Of a stretch of 56,445 nt of DNA, positions 44,214 to 52,876 are shown piece after piece. The notes below the pieces were generated by a model that made no database searches, was not told the origin of the DNA, and saw nothing but the letters and a program-made list of their open reading frames with translations. Each line of letters starts with the position of its first letter. Position 1 is the stretch's first letter. The position numbers were made by a program, and so were the translations under genes. This DNA comes from Bradyrhizobium diversitatis (lineage in GTDB: Bacteria; Pseudomonadota; Alphaproteobacteria; Rhizobiales; Xanthobacteraceae): positions 1 to 56,445 of the forward strand of contig NZ_JACEGD010000039.1 in NCBI RefSeq assembly GCF_016031635.1, in the 5' to 3' direction.

Positions 44214-45391
44214 GCGACGTGACCATCCCACCCAGCGACAGCCTCGCGGTGCTGGAGAAACAGCGCTCGACGGCGGAGACCTTCGGCATCCCGCTCGCGG
44301 TGCTGCTCGAGATCACCCATCGCTGCCCGCTGCAATGCCCCTATTGCTCCAACCCGGTCGAGCTCGACCGCTCGGCCAAGGAGCTGACCACTGGGGAATG
44401 GAAGAAGGTCTTGAGCGAGCTCGCCGAGATCGGCGTGCTCCAGGTGCATTTCTCCGGCGGCGAGCCGACCGCGCGCAAGGACCTCGTCGAGCTGGTGAAG
44501 CACGCCAGCGACGCCGGGCTCTATACCAACCTGATCACCTCGGCCGTGCTGCTGACGCGCGAGAAGCTCGGCGATCTCGCGGATGCCGGGCTCTGCCATG
44601 TGCAGATCTCTTTCCAGGGCATCGAGGAAGGCCTTGCCGATCGCGTCGCCGGCTACAAAGGCGGCCATCGCAAGAAGCTCGAAGTCGCGAAATGGACGCG
44701 CGAGCTCGACCTGCCGCTCACCGTGAACGCGGTGATGCACCGGCAGAACCTGCATCAGCTCCCCGACATCGTCCAGATGGCGCTCGACCTCGACGCCGAC
44801 CGGCTCGAGGTCGCCAATGTCCAGTATTACGGCTGGGCGCTGAAGAACCGCGCCGCCTTGATGCCGACCGTGGCGCAGCTCGACGAATGCACCCGCATCG
44901 TCGAGGAGGCACGCGAGCGGCTGAAGGGCCGGCTGACGATCGATTACGTCGTCCCTGATTATTACGCGCTGCGGCCGAAGAAATGCATGGGCGGCTGGGG
45001 CCGGCAGTTCTTCAACATCTCGCCCGCCGGCAAGGTGCTGCCCTGCCACGCCGCCGAGAGCATCACCGGGCTCGACTTCGAATCCGTGCGCTCCAACCAT
45101 TCGATCGCCTGGATCTGGCAGAATTCCGAGGCCTTCAATCGCTATCGTGGCACCGGCTGGATGAAGGAGCCGTGCAAATCTTGCGAGTTCCGCGAGATCG
45201 ATTTCGGCGGCTGCCGCTGCCAGGCCTTCGCGCTGACGGGTGATGCGGCCAATACCGATCCGGCCTGCGCGCTGTCGCCGCTGCACGAGACGATCTTCAA
45301 GCAGGCCGAGCGCGAAGCCGAAGGCGAGACCAACCGCTTCCTCTATCGCAATTTCGCCGGCGGCACTCTGGAATCCGAGAATGATGCCTGA
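44210..45391 (+). CDS. pqqE: Radical SAM enzyme PqqE
   Basis: A 393-residue radical-SAM/SPASM enzyme that makes the carbon-carbon bond between Glu16 and Tyr20 of PqqA. The SAM cluster motif is C39-x3-C43-x2-C46 (HRCPLQCPYCSN), followed by VHFSGGEPTARKDL. The C-terminal SPASM region supplies auxiliary-cluster cysteines (KKCMGGWG, VLPCHAAES, EPCKSCEFREIDFGGCRCQA). It overlaps pqqD at its start and the proline-iminopeptidase-like gene at its end. Confidence 0.97.
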   Translation: MSDVTIPPSDSLAVLEKQRSTAETFGIPLAVLLEITHRCPLQCPYCSNPVELDRSAKELTTGEWKKVLSELAEIGVLQVHFSGGEPTARKDLVELVKHASDAGLYTNLITSAVLLTREKLGDLADAGLCHVQISFQGIEEGLADRVAGYKGGHRKKLEVAKWTRELDLPLTVNAVMHRQNLHQLPDIVQMALDLDADRLEVANVQYYGWALKNRAALMPTVAQLDECTRIVEEARERLKGRLTIDYVVPDYYALRPKKCMGGWGRQFFNISPAGKVLPCHAAESITGLDFESVRSNHSIAWIWQNSEAFNRYRGTGWMKEPCKSCEFREIDFGGCRCQAFALTGDAANTDPACALSPLHETIFKQAEREAEGETNRFLYRNFAGGTLESENDA

Positions 45392-46367
45392 CGCCGACGC
45401 GGCCAGCGCGGTCAAACGCGCCGACCCCTTTGCGCCGCTGACCTCCGACATGCTCGATGTCGGCGACGGCCACGAGCTCCATGTCGAGAGCGTCGGCCGC
45501 GCTGACGGAATCCCTGCTGTCTATCTGCATGGCGGGCCCGGCAGCGGCTGCCAGCCCGACCATCGCCGACTGTTCGACCCTGATCGTTTCTGCGCCGTAT
45601 TGTTCGACCAGCGCGGCTGCGGCCGCAGCCGGCCCAAGGGATCGCGCGCGGACAACACCACGGCGCATCTGGTCGCGGACATGGAGAAGATCCGCGAGAA
45701 ATTCGGCTTCACACGCTGGATGGTGGTCGGCGGCTCCTGGGGCGCGACGCTGGCGCTAGCCTACGCCGAGGCGCATCCGGAGCGCGTCTCCGGCATTGCG
45801 CTGCGCGCAACCTTCCTTGGCACGCGGGCGGAGGTCGAGGCGGCCTTCACCTCGCGCCTGTCCCAGTTCTATCCCGCGCTCTACGAGGATTTCCTGAGCG
45901 TGCTGACGAGCGAGGAGCGCGCGCAACCGGTGGGCGCCTATTGGCGCCGTATCCTCGATGCCGATCCTGCCGTGCACGGTCCCGCGGCGCGGGCCTGGCA
46001 CGACGTTGAACGCACCCTGTCCGAGCACAAGCCGGCACGGACCCGGCTGGACCTCGCCGCGCTGAACGTCTGGCGCACACTGCCGGCGACGCCTTTCATG
46101 GAGGCGCATTATTTCGTCAACGACAGCTTCATGAGCGAAGACCAGCTGTTGCGAAACGCGCATCGTCTCGCCGGCATTCCCGGCATCATCGTACAGGGCC
46201 GCTACGACCTGTTATGTCCTCCCGGGACATCCCAGGCGCTCGCGAAAGTTTGGCCGGGTTCCGAGATTCGCGTCGTGGAAGAGGCCGGACATTCGCTCTA
46301 TGATGGCGGCGTGAGGGATGCCGTCATGAAGTCGATTGCGGACCTCGCGTCGAAGATCGGGCATTAG
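45381..46367 (+). CDS. Proline iminopeptidase-like alpha/beta hydrolase
   Basis: A 328-residue hydrolase of peptidase family S33, which removes N-terminal proline from peptides. The oxyanion motif is HGGPGSG (residues 50-56), the nucleophile Ser119 in VGGSWGATLA, the acid Asp276 in GRYDLLCPP and the base His304 in EAGHSLYD. FDQRGCGRSRP is typical of prolyl aminopeptidases. The start ATG at 45381 (or 45384) overlaps the end of pqqE by 8 to 11 bases, so it is translationally coupled to the PQQ operon. It could help trim the processed PqqA or recycle its leader; that role is inference. Confidence 0.92.
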   Translation: MMPDADAASAVKRADPFAPLTSDMLDVGDGHELHVESVGRADGIPAVYLHGGPGSGCQPDHRRLFDPDRFCAVLFDQRGCGRSRPKGSRADNTTAHLVADMEKIREKFGFTRWMVVGGSWGATLALAYAEAHPERVSGIALRATFLGTRAEVEAAFTSRLSQFYPALYEDFLSVLTSEERAQPVGAYWRRILDADPAVHGPAARAWHDVERTLSEHKPARTRLDLAALNVWRTLPATPFMEAHYFVNDSFMSEDQLLRNAHRLAGIPGIIVQGRYDLLCPPGTSQALAKVWPGSEIRVVEEAGHSLYDGGVRDAVMKSIADLASKIGH

Positions 46368-46377
46368 AGTCTATCTC

Positions 46378-46422
46378 CTCATCCTGAGGAGCGCTCGGAG
46401 AGCGCGTCTCGAAGGATGAAAG
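46378..46422. repeat. Palindromic repeat, CTCATCCTGAGGAGC family
   Basis: CTCATCCTGAGGAGCGC is followed by GCGCGTCTCGAAGGATGA, forming an imperfect hairpin 11 bases after the iminopeptidase stop. It resembles a dispersed repeat I recall from Bradyrhizobium and may end the pqq transcript. No second copy was noticed in the window. Confidence 0.55.
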
Positions 46423-46527
46423 GCCGAGATACAGCAGCGGGGCCTGCATGGTTCACCCGGCGATGCGTAGCATCGTCCGGATGCTCACCATCAGGGTCTG
46501 GGTTCGCATGGGAAGGACAACAAGAAA

Positions 46528-47205
46528 GTGCCGCTCGCCGCGAAAGGCATGCTGCTGACGTCGATGAACATCGACGCAGCCGATGAGGCCGATTTCAACC
46601 GCTGGTACGATCGTGAGCATCTGGAAGAGCGCGTCGCGATCGAGGGGTTCCTCGAAGCGCGGCGCTATGTCGCGCATGCCGCCAATCCCAAATATCTCAG
46701 CCTGTATTCGACCGCGACGCTCGACGTGCTCGACAGCCCCGCCTATCGGGCGCGGCTCGCGAATCCGACCGACTGGTCGCGGCAGACCATGGCGCGCTTC
46801 AAGGACATGCTGCGCGTCGTCGCGCGCATCACCATCAGCAACGGCACCGGGCGCGGGGCCGCGCTCGGCCTGGTGCGTCTGCGGCCGACGCCCGACAATG
46901 CGGGAGCGTGGCGTGATGCACTGCAAGACAGACTGATGCCGGAGACGCGCGACGGCATCATCTCCATGCATCTGCTCGAGAGCGAGCCGGAACTGTCGGG
47001 TGCAACGGCAGGAATTCCGGCGACAGCTAATGAAGGCGCGCGCGACTGGTTCGTGCTGATCGACGGCACGCATATCGGCGCAGTCTCGGCCGTGATCGCC
47101 GAGCGCTTCACGGGACCTGCCGCATCCCCGTTGCCGCCTCCCGTCTCCGTCGGCACCTACTGCCTGATGTGGGATCTCGCGAAGAGCGACATCGCGCAGA
47201 ACTGA
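46528..47205 (+). CDS. EthD-like dimeric alpha/beta-barrel protein
   Basis: A 225-residue protein. Residues about 5-100 resemble EthD/DUF4286-type ferredoxin-like folds: MLLTSMNIDAADEADFNRWY, then DREHLEERVAIEGFLEARRY. A second similar half follows from about residue 110, so two fused halves are possible. Start is GTG at 46528 or ATG at 46549, and neither is decisive. It has no signal peptide. The function is unknown; relatives include oxygenase accessory proteins. It is divided from the pqq operon by a repeat. Confidence 0.75.
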   Translation: MPLAAKGMLLTSMNIDAADEADFNRWYDREHLEERVAIEGFLEARRYVAHAANPKYLSLYSTATLDVLDSPAYRARLANPTDWSRQTMARFKDMLRVVARITISNGTGRGAALGLVRLRPTPDNAGAWRDALQDRLMPETRDGIISMHLLESEPELSGATAGIPATANEGARDWFVLIDGTHIGAVSAVIAERFTGPAASPLPPPVSVGTYCLMWDLAKSDIAQN

Positions 47206-47237
47206 TGTAGCGGGATTGCCGCGCTGTCCACCGACGC

Positions 47238-47323
47238 CGTCATTGCGAGCGCAGCGAAGCAATCCAGACTGCGGCCGCAGTGACACTCTGGATTGCTTCG
47301 TCGCAAGGGCTCCTCGCAATGAC
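47238..47323. repeat. Dispersed palindromic repeat, GTCATTGCGAG family, copy 3
   Basis: It shares outer arms GTCATTGCGAGCG and CTCGCAATGAC and inner pair GAAGCAATCCAGA / CTGGATTGCTTCG. It lies downstream of the EthD-like gene. Confidence 0.88.
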
Positions 47324-47563
47324 GTGAATGGAGCGCAGCGCAACATGCTGCACCGCCGCATGCCTGCGCACGCCGTTAATGCTGTGCACGCGTAGCTCCC
47401 ATGAAAGCCGTGCCGCGCGCAAATTTGCCGTTGTACTTCGGAACGGTTCTAATAAGCTAACCCAATGACGTCATTCAGAAACCAGATCGAGATGCGTTAA
47501 GCGTCCGCCACGCTCAAACAAAAAAGGCCGCGGGGTCTTTGAGCCTGCGCGGACAGGGTAGGA
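47324..47563 (+). promoter_or_regulatory. Upstream region of the 2-oxoacid oxidoreductase locus
   Basis: The 240 bases have no gene. TTGCCG with TAATAA 19 bases later (about 47427-47456) is a weak promoter-like pair. A run of A bases (AAACAAAAAAGG at about 47516-47527) precedes the start codon. AGGGTAGGA provides the ribosome binding site for the ATG at 47564. The assignments are tentative. Confidence 0.3.
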
Positions 47564-49363
47564 ATGAAACCGACCGATATCGCGGCCCCCGACTACTTTC
47601 ACAAAGTGGTCGATTGCCAATGGGCCTGTCCTGCGCACACCCCGGTTCCCGAATACATCCGACTGATCGCACAAGGCCGCTACAGCGACGCCTACATGAT
47701 CAATTGGAAGTCGAACGTGTTTCCCGGAATCCTGGGACGCACCTGCGATCGTCCCTGCGAGCCCGCGTGTCGCCGCGGACGGGTCGAGGAGACTCCGGTC
47801 GCGATCTGCCGCCTCAAGCGCGTCGCCGCAGACTTCAAGGACGACATCAGGCAGCGCCTGCCGCGGCCCGCGCCGAAGAACGGCAAGCGTATCGCGCTGG
47901 TCGGCGGCGGCCCCGCCTCGCTGACGGTGGCGCGCGATCTCGCCCCGCTCGGCTATCATTGCACGGTGTTCGATGCCGATCCGGAAGCCGGCGGCATGAT
48001 GCGCACGCAGATTCCGAAATTCCGCCTGCCCAATTCGGTGATCGACGAGGAGACCGGCTACATCCTGGGTCTCGGTGTCGAGTTCAAGGGCGGTCACCGC
48101 ATCGACAGCATGAAATCGCTGCTGGCGGAGAAATATGATGCGATCTTCGTCGGCTCCGGCGCGCCGCGCGGCCGCGAGCTCGACATTCCCGGCCGGAAGG
48201 AAGCCGCCGGCAACATCCATATCGGCATCGAATGGCTGGCCAACGTGTCGTTCGGCCATGTCGACAAGATCGGCAAGCGCGTGATCGTGCTCGGCGGCGG
48301 CAACACCGCGATGGATTGCTGCCGAACCGCGCGCCGCCTCGGCGGCGAGAAAGTCACGGTGATCGTGCGCTCCGGCTTCGAGGAGATGAAGGCCTCGCCG
48401 TGGGAGAAGGAGGACGCGATCCACGAGGATATTCCGATCCTCAACTACATGGTGCCGGTGGCATTCAAGCAGGTCGCCGGCAAGCTCATCGGCGTCACCT
48501 TCCAGCACGTCAAAGCCGAATATGACGCCAAAGGCCGCCGTAACCTCGTGCCTTCGGGCGACCCCGATCAGACCATTCCCTGCGACGACGTGCTGGTCGC
48601 GGTCGGCCAGGAGAACGCCTTCCCCTGGATCGAGCAGGATTGCGGCATCGAGTTCGACAAATGGCACATGCCGAAGGTCGATGCGAGGACGTTCGTCTCG
48701 ACCAACCCGAAAGTGTTCTTCGGCGGCGACGCCGCGTTCGGGCCGAAGAACATCATCTGGGCGGTCGCGCACGGCCATGACGCCGCGCTGTCGATCCACA
48801 AGATGCTCTCGGGCGAGGACATTACCGAGCGCCCGCTGCCCGACGTGCAGGTCTCATCGCAGAAGATGGGCATCCACGAATGGAGCTATGACAACGACAT
48901 CTCCGTCGACAAGCGCTACAAGGTGCCGCATCGCGACAAGGTCGTCGCGCTCAAGGACATCCGCGCCGAGGTCGAGCTCGGCTACGACGTCAAGCTCGCG
49001 CTCGGCGAGGCGCATCGCTGCCTGAACTGCGACGTGCAGACCGTGTTCTCGACCTCGCTCTGCATCGAGTGCGATGCCTGCGTCGACATCTGCCCGATGG
49101 ATTGCATCACCTTCACTGATAACGGCGAGGAAAGCGACCTGCGCCAGCGCCTGAAGGCGCCTTCACTCCATCCGGACCAGGATCTCTACGTCTCCGGCGA
49201 CCTCAAGACCGGCCGGGTGATGGTCAAGGACGAGGACGTCTGCCTGCATTGCGGGCTGTGCGCCGAGCGGTGTCCCACCGGTGCCTGGGACATGCAGAAA
49301 TATTTGATCGAGATGACCCACGCAGGTTCGACATGTCCGACAAAAAGCCGATCAGCAGCGTAA
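47564..49363 (+). CDS. GltD-like NAD(P)/FAD oxidoreductase with C-terminal ferredoxin domains
   Basis: A 599-residue iron-sulfur flavoprotein. Residues about 15-90 form the GltD-type N-terminal cluster region (DCQWACPAHTPVPEYI, GRTCDRPCEPACRRG). The FAD motif is ALVGGGPASLTVARDL and the NAD(P) motif VIVLGGGNTAMDCCRTAR. The C-terminus has two 4Fe-4S ferredoxin motifs (CIECDACVDICPMDCITF and CLHCGLCAERCPTGAW). It probably moves electrons between NAD(P)H and the ferredoxin-linked enzyme encoded next door. The next gene starts within its last 31 bases, in another frame, so the two are co-expressed. Confidence 0.93.
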   Translation: MKPTDIAAPDYFHKVVDCQWACPAHTPVPEYIRLIAQGRYSDAYMINWKSNVFPGILGRTCDRPCEPACRRGRVEETPVAICRLKRVAADFKDDIRQRLPRPAPKNGKRIALVGGGPASLTVARDLAPLGYHCTVFDADPEAGGMMRTQIPKFRLPNSVIDEETGYILGLGVEFKGGHRIDSMKSLLAEKYDAIFVGSGAPRGRELDIPGRKEAAGNIHIGIEWLANVSFGHVDKIGKRVIVLGGGNTAMDCCRTARRLGGEKVTVIVRSGFEEMKASPWEKEDAIHEDIPILNYMVPVAFKQVAGKLIGVTFQHVKAEYDAKGRRNLVPSGDPDQTIPCDDVLVAVGQENAFPWIEQDCGIEFDKWHMPKVDARTFVSTNPKVFFGGDAAFGPKNIIWAVAHGHDAALSIHKMLSGEDITERPLPDVQVSSQKMGIHEWSYDNDISVDKRYKVPHRDKVVALKDIRAEVELGYDVKLALGEAHRCLNCDVQTVFSTSLCIECDACVDICPMDCITFTDNGEESDLRQRLKAPSLHPDQDLYVSGDLKTGRVMVKDEDVCLHCGLCAERCPTGAWDMQKYLIEMTHAGSTCPTKSRSAA

Positions 49364-51180
49364 ACGACTTCGTCGTCCGCTTCGCCAACGTCAACGGCTC
49401 GGGCTCGGCCAGCGCCAACGAGATGTTCGCCCGCGCGATCCTGCGCCACGGCGTGCCGGTGTCGCCGCGCAACATCTTCCCCTCCAACATCCAGGGCCTG
49501 CCGACCTGGTACGAGGTGCGGGTGACGGAAGCCGGCCATCTCGGCGCCCGCGGCGGCGTCGACATGATGGTGGCGATGAACCCGCAGACCTGGGACAAGG
49601 ATGTCGCCGGCATCGAGCCCGGCGGCTACCTGTTCTACGATTCCACCAAGCCGATGCCGTCGACCAAATTCCGCGACGACATCACCGTGATCGGCGTGCC
49701 GCTGACCGCGATCACCAACTCGACCTATACCGATCCGCGCCAGCGCCAGCTGTTCAAGAACATCATCTATTTGGGCGCGCTCTCGGCGCTGCTCGACATG
49801 GACCCCAAGCTGATCGAGCAGCTGATCGGCGAGCAGTACAAGGGCAAGGAGAAGCTGCTGTCGTCCAACGTGCACGCGCTGCATCTCGGACGCGACTGGG
49901 CGCTGCAGAACCTGAAATGCCCGATCGGGCTCAGGGTGAAGAAATCCGACAAGGTCGGCGACCGCATCTTCATCGAGGGCAACAGCGCCGCCGCGCTCGG
50001 CGCGGTCTATGGCGGCGCCACGGTGTGCGCGTGGTATCCGATCACGCCGTCCTCGTCGGTGGCGGAGGCGTTCACCGCCCACTGCAAGAAGTACCGGCAC
50101 GATCCGGAGACGGGCAAGGCGAAGTACGCGATCGTGCAGGGCGAGGACGAGCTGGCCTCCATCGGCATCGTCATCGGCGCGTCCTGGAACGGCGCCCGCG
50201 CCTTCACCGCGACCTCGGGCCCCGGCATTTCGCTGATGACGGAATTCATCGGCCTCTCCTATTTCGCCGAGATCCCGGCCGTGATCATGAACATCCAGCG
50301 CGCCGGCCCCTCCACGGGCATGCCGACCCGCACCCAGCAATGCGACATCATCGCCTGCGCCTATGCTTCGCATGGCGACACCAAGCACGTGCTGCTATTC
50401 CCGGAAGACCCCGCCGAGGCGTTCGAGTTCGCGGCGGCCGCCTTCGACCTCGCCGAACGGCTCCAGACCACCATCTTCCTGATGCTCGATCTCGACATCG
50501 GCATGAACCACCGGCTCTCCCGTCCGCTGAAATGGGACGACGCCAAGCAGTATGACCGCGGCAAGATCATGACCGCAGAGATGCTGGAGGAGGGCCGCGA
50601 CTTCGGCCGCTATCTCGACGTCGACGGCGACGGCATTCCCTACCGCACCTATCCCGGCACACATCCGACCAAGGGCTCCTATTTCACCCGCGGCACGTCG
50701 CGCGACCGCTATGCGCGTTACTCCGAGGAAGGCACGGTCTACGCCGACAACATGCAGCGCCTGGTGCGCAAGTTCGAGACTGCACAGGACCTGGTGCCGC
50801 GGCCGCTGCAGGCCAATGCGGAGCGTCCAACCAAATATGGCGTGATCTATTTCGGCTCGACCTCGCCGGCGATGGACGAGGCGATCGGGTTGCTCGAGGC
50901 GCGCGGGCATCAGCTCGACCGCCTGCGCATCCGCGCCTTCCCGTTCCACTCGAGCGTCGCGAGCTTCCTCGCCGAGCACGATTTCGTCTATGTGGTCGAG
51001 CAGAACCGCGACAGCCAGCTGCGCCAGCTCATCGTCAACGAGAACGGCATCGATCCCGTCCGCCTCGTGCCAATCGTGCATTACGACGGCACACCGATCA
51101 CCGCCCGCTTCATCGCCAAGGCCATTGGCGACCACCAGGATCACCTCAAGGTGACCCCGCTCCGCAAGGCCGTGTCATGA
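49333..51180 (+). CDS. korA: 2-oxoacid:acceptor oxidoreductase, fused gamma-alpha subunit
   Basis: A 615-residue subunit of a 2-oxoacid (probably 2-oxoglutarate) :ferredoxin oxidoreductase, which decarboxylates the oxoacid to an acyl-CoA. Residues about 10-195 form the gamma domain (NGSGSASANEMFARAILRHG, TEAGHLGARGGVDMMVAM). The alpha domain follows: FIEGNSAAALGAVYGGATVC, AWYPITPSSSVAEAFTAHC, GEDELASIGIVIGASWNGAR, and MNIQRAGPSTGMPTRTQQCD, the pyrimidine-binding motif. The start at 49333 (MSDKKPISSV) is favoured because the upstream frame lies in the previous gene. Which oxoacid is used cannot be read from sequence; korA is assigned by analogy. Confidence 0.9.
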   Translation: MSDKKPISSVNDFVVRFANVNGSGSASANEMFARAILRHGVPVSPRNIFPSNIQGLPTWYEVRVTEAGHLGARGGVDMMVAMNPQTWDKDVAGIEPGGYLFYDSTKPMPSTKFRDDITVIGVPLTAITNSTYTDPRQRQLFKNIIYLGALSALLDMDPKLIEQLIGEQYKGKEKLLSSNVHALHLGRDWALQNLKCPIGLRVKKSDKVGDRIFIEGNSAAALGAVYGGATVCAWYPITPSSSVAEAFTAHCKKYRHDPETGKAKYAIVQGEDELASIGIVIGASWNGARAFTATSGPGISLMTEFIGLSYFAEIPAVIMNIQRAGPSTGMPTRTQQCDIIACAYASHGDTKHVLLFPEDPAEAFEFAAAAFDLAERLQTTIFLMLDLDIGMNHRLSRPLKWDDAKQYDRGKIMTAEMLEEGRDFGRYLDVDGDGIPYRTYPGTHPTKGSYFTRGTSRDRYARYSEEGTVYADNMQRLVRKFETAQDLVPRPLQANAERPTKYGVIYFGSTSPAMDEAIGLLEARGHQLDRLRIRAFPFHSSVASFLAEHDFVYVVEQNRDSQLRQLIVNENGIDPVRLVPIVHYDGTPITARFIAKAIGDHQDHLKVTPLRKAVS

Positions 51181-51200
51181 TGGCAAGCTGCATCCACATC

Positions 51201-51278
51201 GTCATTGCGAGCGCAGCGAAGCAATCCAGACTGCCTCCGTGGAAAGACTCTGGATTGCTTCGCTGCGCTCGCAATGAC
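51201..51278. repeat. Dispersed palindromic repeat, GTCATTGCGAG family, copy 4 (within the kor operon)
   Basis: The arms GTCATTGCGAGCGCAGCGAA and TTCGCTGCGCTCGCAATGAC pair perfectly over 20 bp. It lies 20 bases after the alpha-subunit stop and 74 before the beta-subunit start, so it should form a strong hairpin inside the operon's message. Confidence 0.9.
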
Positions 51279-51352
51279 GGAGTGCGGTTGCGACGGCTCG
51301 GCCGAGTGCAAAGAGACGTCGGATTGCGGAGAGGGAGCAGAGAGAGACGGGC

Positions 51353-52408
51353 ATGACCTACATCGCAAAGCCGAAATTCCATCATCCGGGCCTGAAGAAG
51401 AACGAGCTCGGCTACACGCATCGCGACTACGAGGGCAAGATCTCGACGCTGTGTGCCGGCTGCGGCCACGATTCGATCACGGCCTCGATCATCGAGGCCT
51501 GCTACGAACTCTCGATCGAGCCGCACCGGGTGGCAAAGATCTCCGGCATCGGCTGCTCGTCGAAGACGCCGGACTATTTCCTCGGCAATTCGCACGGCTT
51601 CAACTCCGTGCACGGCCGTATGCCATCCGTGCTGACCGGCGCCAACCTCGCCAACCGCGACCTGATCTATCTCGGCGTCTCCGGCGACGGCGATTCCGCC
51701 TCGATCGGTTTCGGCCAGTTCGCGCATTCGATCCGCCGCGGCGTCAACATGACCTATATCGTCGAGAACAACGGCGTCTACGGCCTGACCAAGGGCCAGT
51801 TCTCGGCGACCGCCGACCGCGGCTCGAAGAGCAAGAAAGGCGTCACCAATACCGACAACCCGATCGACCTCGTCGCGATCGCCCTGCAGCTGGGGGCCAC
51901 CTTCGTCGCGCGCTCGTTCTCCGGCGATAAGAGCCAGCTGGTGCCGCTGATCGCCGCCGCGATCGGCCACAAGGGCGCCTCCTTCATCGACGTCATCAGC
52001 CCCTGCATCGCCTTCAACAATCACGCCGGCTCGACCAAGAGCTTCGACTATGTCCGCGAGCACAACGACGCGGTGAACCGGCTCGACGTGCTGGTCGGCC
52101 GCGATCCGATCGCCGTCGATTACGCGCCGGGGACGGTGCAGGTGGTCGAGCAGCACGACGGCAGCAGGATTGCGCTGCGCAAGATCGATGCCGACTACGA
52201 TCCGCATGACCGCCTGGGCGCGATGACCTTCCTGCAGAAGCACGCCGCCAAGGGCCAGATCGTCACCGGCCTGCTCTATGTCGATCCCGACGCGGAAGAC
52301 ATGCACGAGCATCTCAATACGGTCGAGACGCCGCTCAACAGCCTGGAGGCGGACTCGCTGTGCCCGGGCTCGGCGGTGCTGGACAAGTTCAACGCCAGCC
52401 TGCGGTGA
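51353..52408 (+). CDS. korB: 2-oxoacid:acceptor oxidoreductase, beta subunit (TPP-binding)
   Basis: A 351-residue partner of KorA that binds thiamine diphosphate and one 4Fe-4S cluster. Cluster cysteines are in LCAGCGHDSITASIIEA, GIGCSSKTPDYF and VISPCIAFNN. The TPP/Mg motif is GVSGDGDSASIGFGQFAH, with TYIVENNGVYGLTKGQFSAT after it. No ferredoxin domain is present, as in two-subunit enzymes. The start has GAGAGACGGGC upstream. Its stop lies directly against the stop of the convergent DUF4399 gene. Confidence 0.93.
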   Translation: MTYIAKPKFHHPGLKKNELGYTHRDYEGKISTLCAGCGHDSITASIIEACYELSIEPHRVAKISGIGCSSKTPDYFLGNSHGFNSVHGRMPSVLTGANLANRDLIYLGVSGDGDSASIGFGQFAHSIRRGVNMTYIVENNGVYGLTKGQFSATADRGSKSKKGVTNTDNPIDLVAIALQLGATFVARSFSGDKSQLVPLIAAAIGHKGASFIDVISPCIAFNNHAGSTKSFDYVREHNDAVNRLDVLVGRDPIAVDYAPGTVQVVEQHDGSRIALRKIDADYDPHDRLGAMTFLQKHAAKGQIVTGLLYVDPDAEDMHEHLNTVETPLNSLEADSLCPGSAVLDKFNASLR

Positions 52409-52861
52409 TCATCGGCGCCGGACCGAAACGGGCTGCCTGACTCGCACGGTGATCTTCTCGGACACGACGGGCGGTTCGAACGGATAGTGCTTCGCATCGC
52501 CGAGCACCAGCTGCAGCGTGTGCGTGCCGGGCGGAAGCTCGAGAAACGTCTCGGTCTGCCCTGCTCCGAAATGCAGATGGGACTTGTCCTGCGGGATCGG
52601 TTCCTTGGGATCGATGGGATTGTTGACGTCGACCAGCAAATGATGATGACCGGCGTTCTGGTAGTCGTCGCCGGCATGCGTGACGCCCATATTGCGCAGG
52701 CCGAACCGCACCCAGAACCCGCCACGGATCTTCTGCCCGTCCTGCGGCGTGATGAAATAGAGCTTCGCGTCCTTGGGAGCGGTCTTGCCCTGCGAGCAAG
52801 CCGTGCCCGGCAGCAATGCGAGCGCCGCCGCCAGCGCCGCGCAGCAAATGATCTTCATCAA
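52409..52861 (-). CDS. DUF4399 family secreted protein
   Basis: A 150-residue protein with a signal peptide (MMKIICCAALAAALALLPGT, cleavage near ACSQ). The mature part matches DUF4399: FITPQDGQKIRGGFWVRFGL, then GVTHAGDDYQNAGHHHLLVD, HLHFGAGQTETFLELPPGTH and LQLVLGDAKHYP. The histidine-rich HHHLLVDV and SHLHFG segments suggest metal binding. It should be periplasmic. The function is unknown. Its stop abuts that of korB. Confidence 0.88.
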   Translation of the reverse strand: MMKIICCAALAAALALLPGTACSQGKTAPKDAKLYFITPQDGQKIRGGFWVRFGLRNMGVTHAGDDYQNAGHHHLLVDVNNPIDPKEPIPQDKSHLHFGAGQTETFLELPPGTHTLQLVLGDAKHYPFEPPVVSEKITVRVRQPVSVRRR

Positions 52862-52876
52862 ACCTACTCCAGCTCA

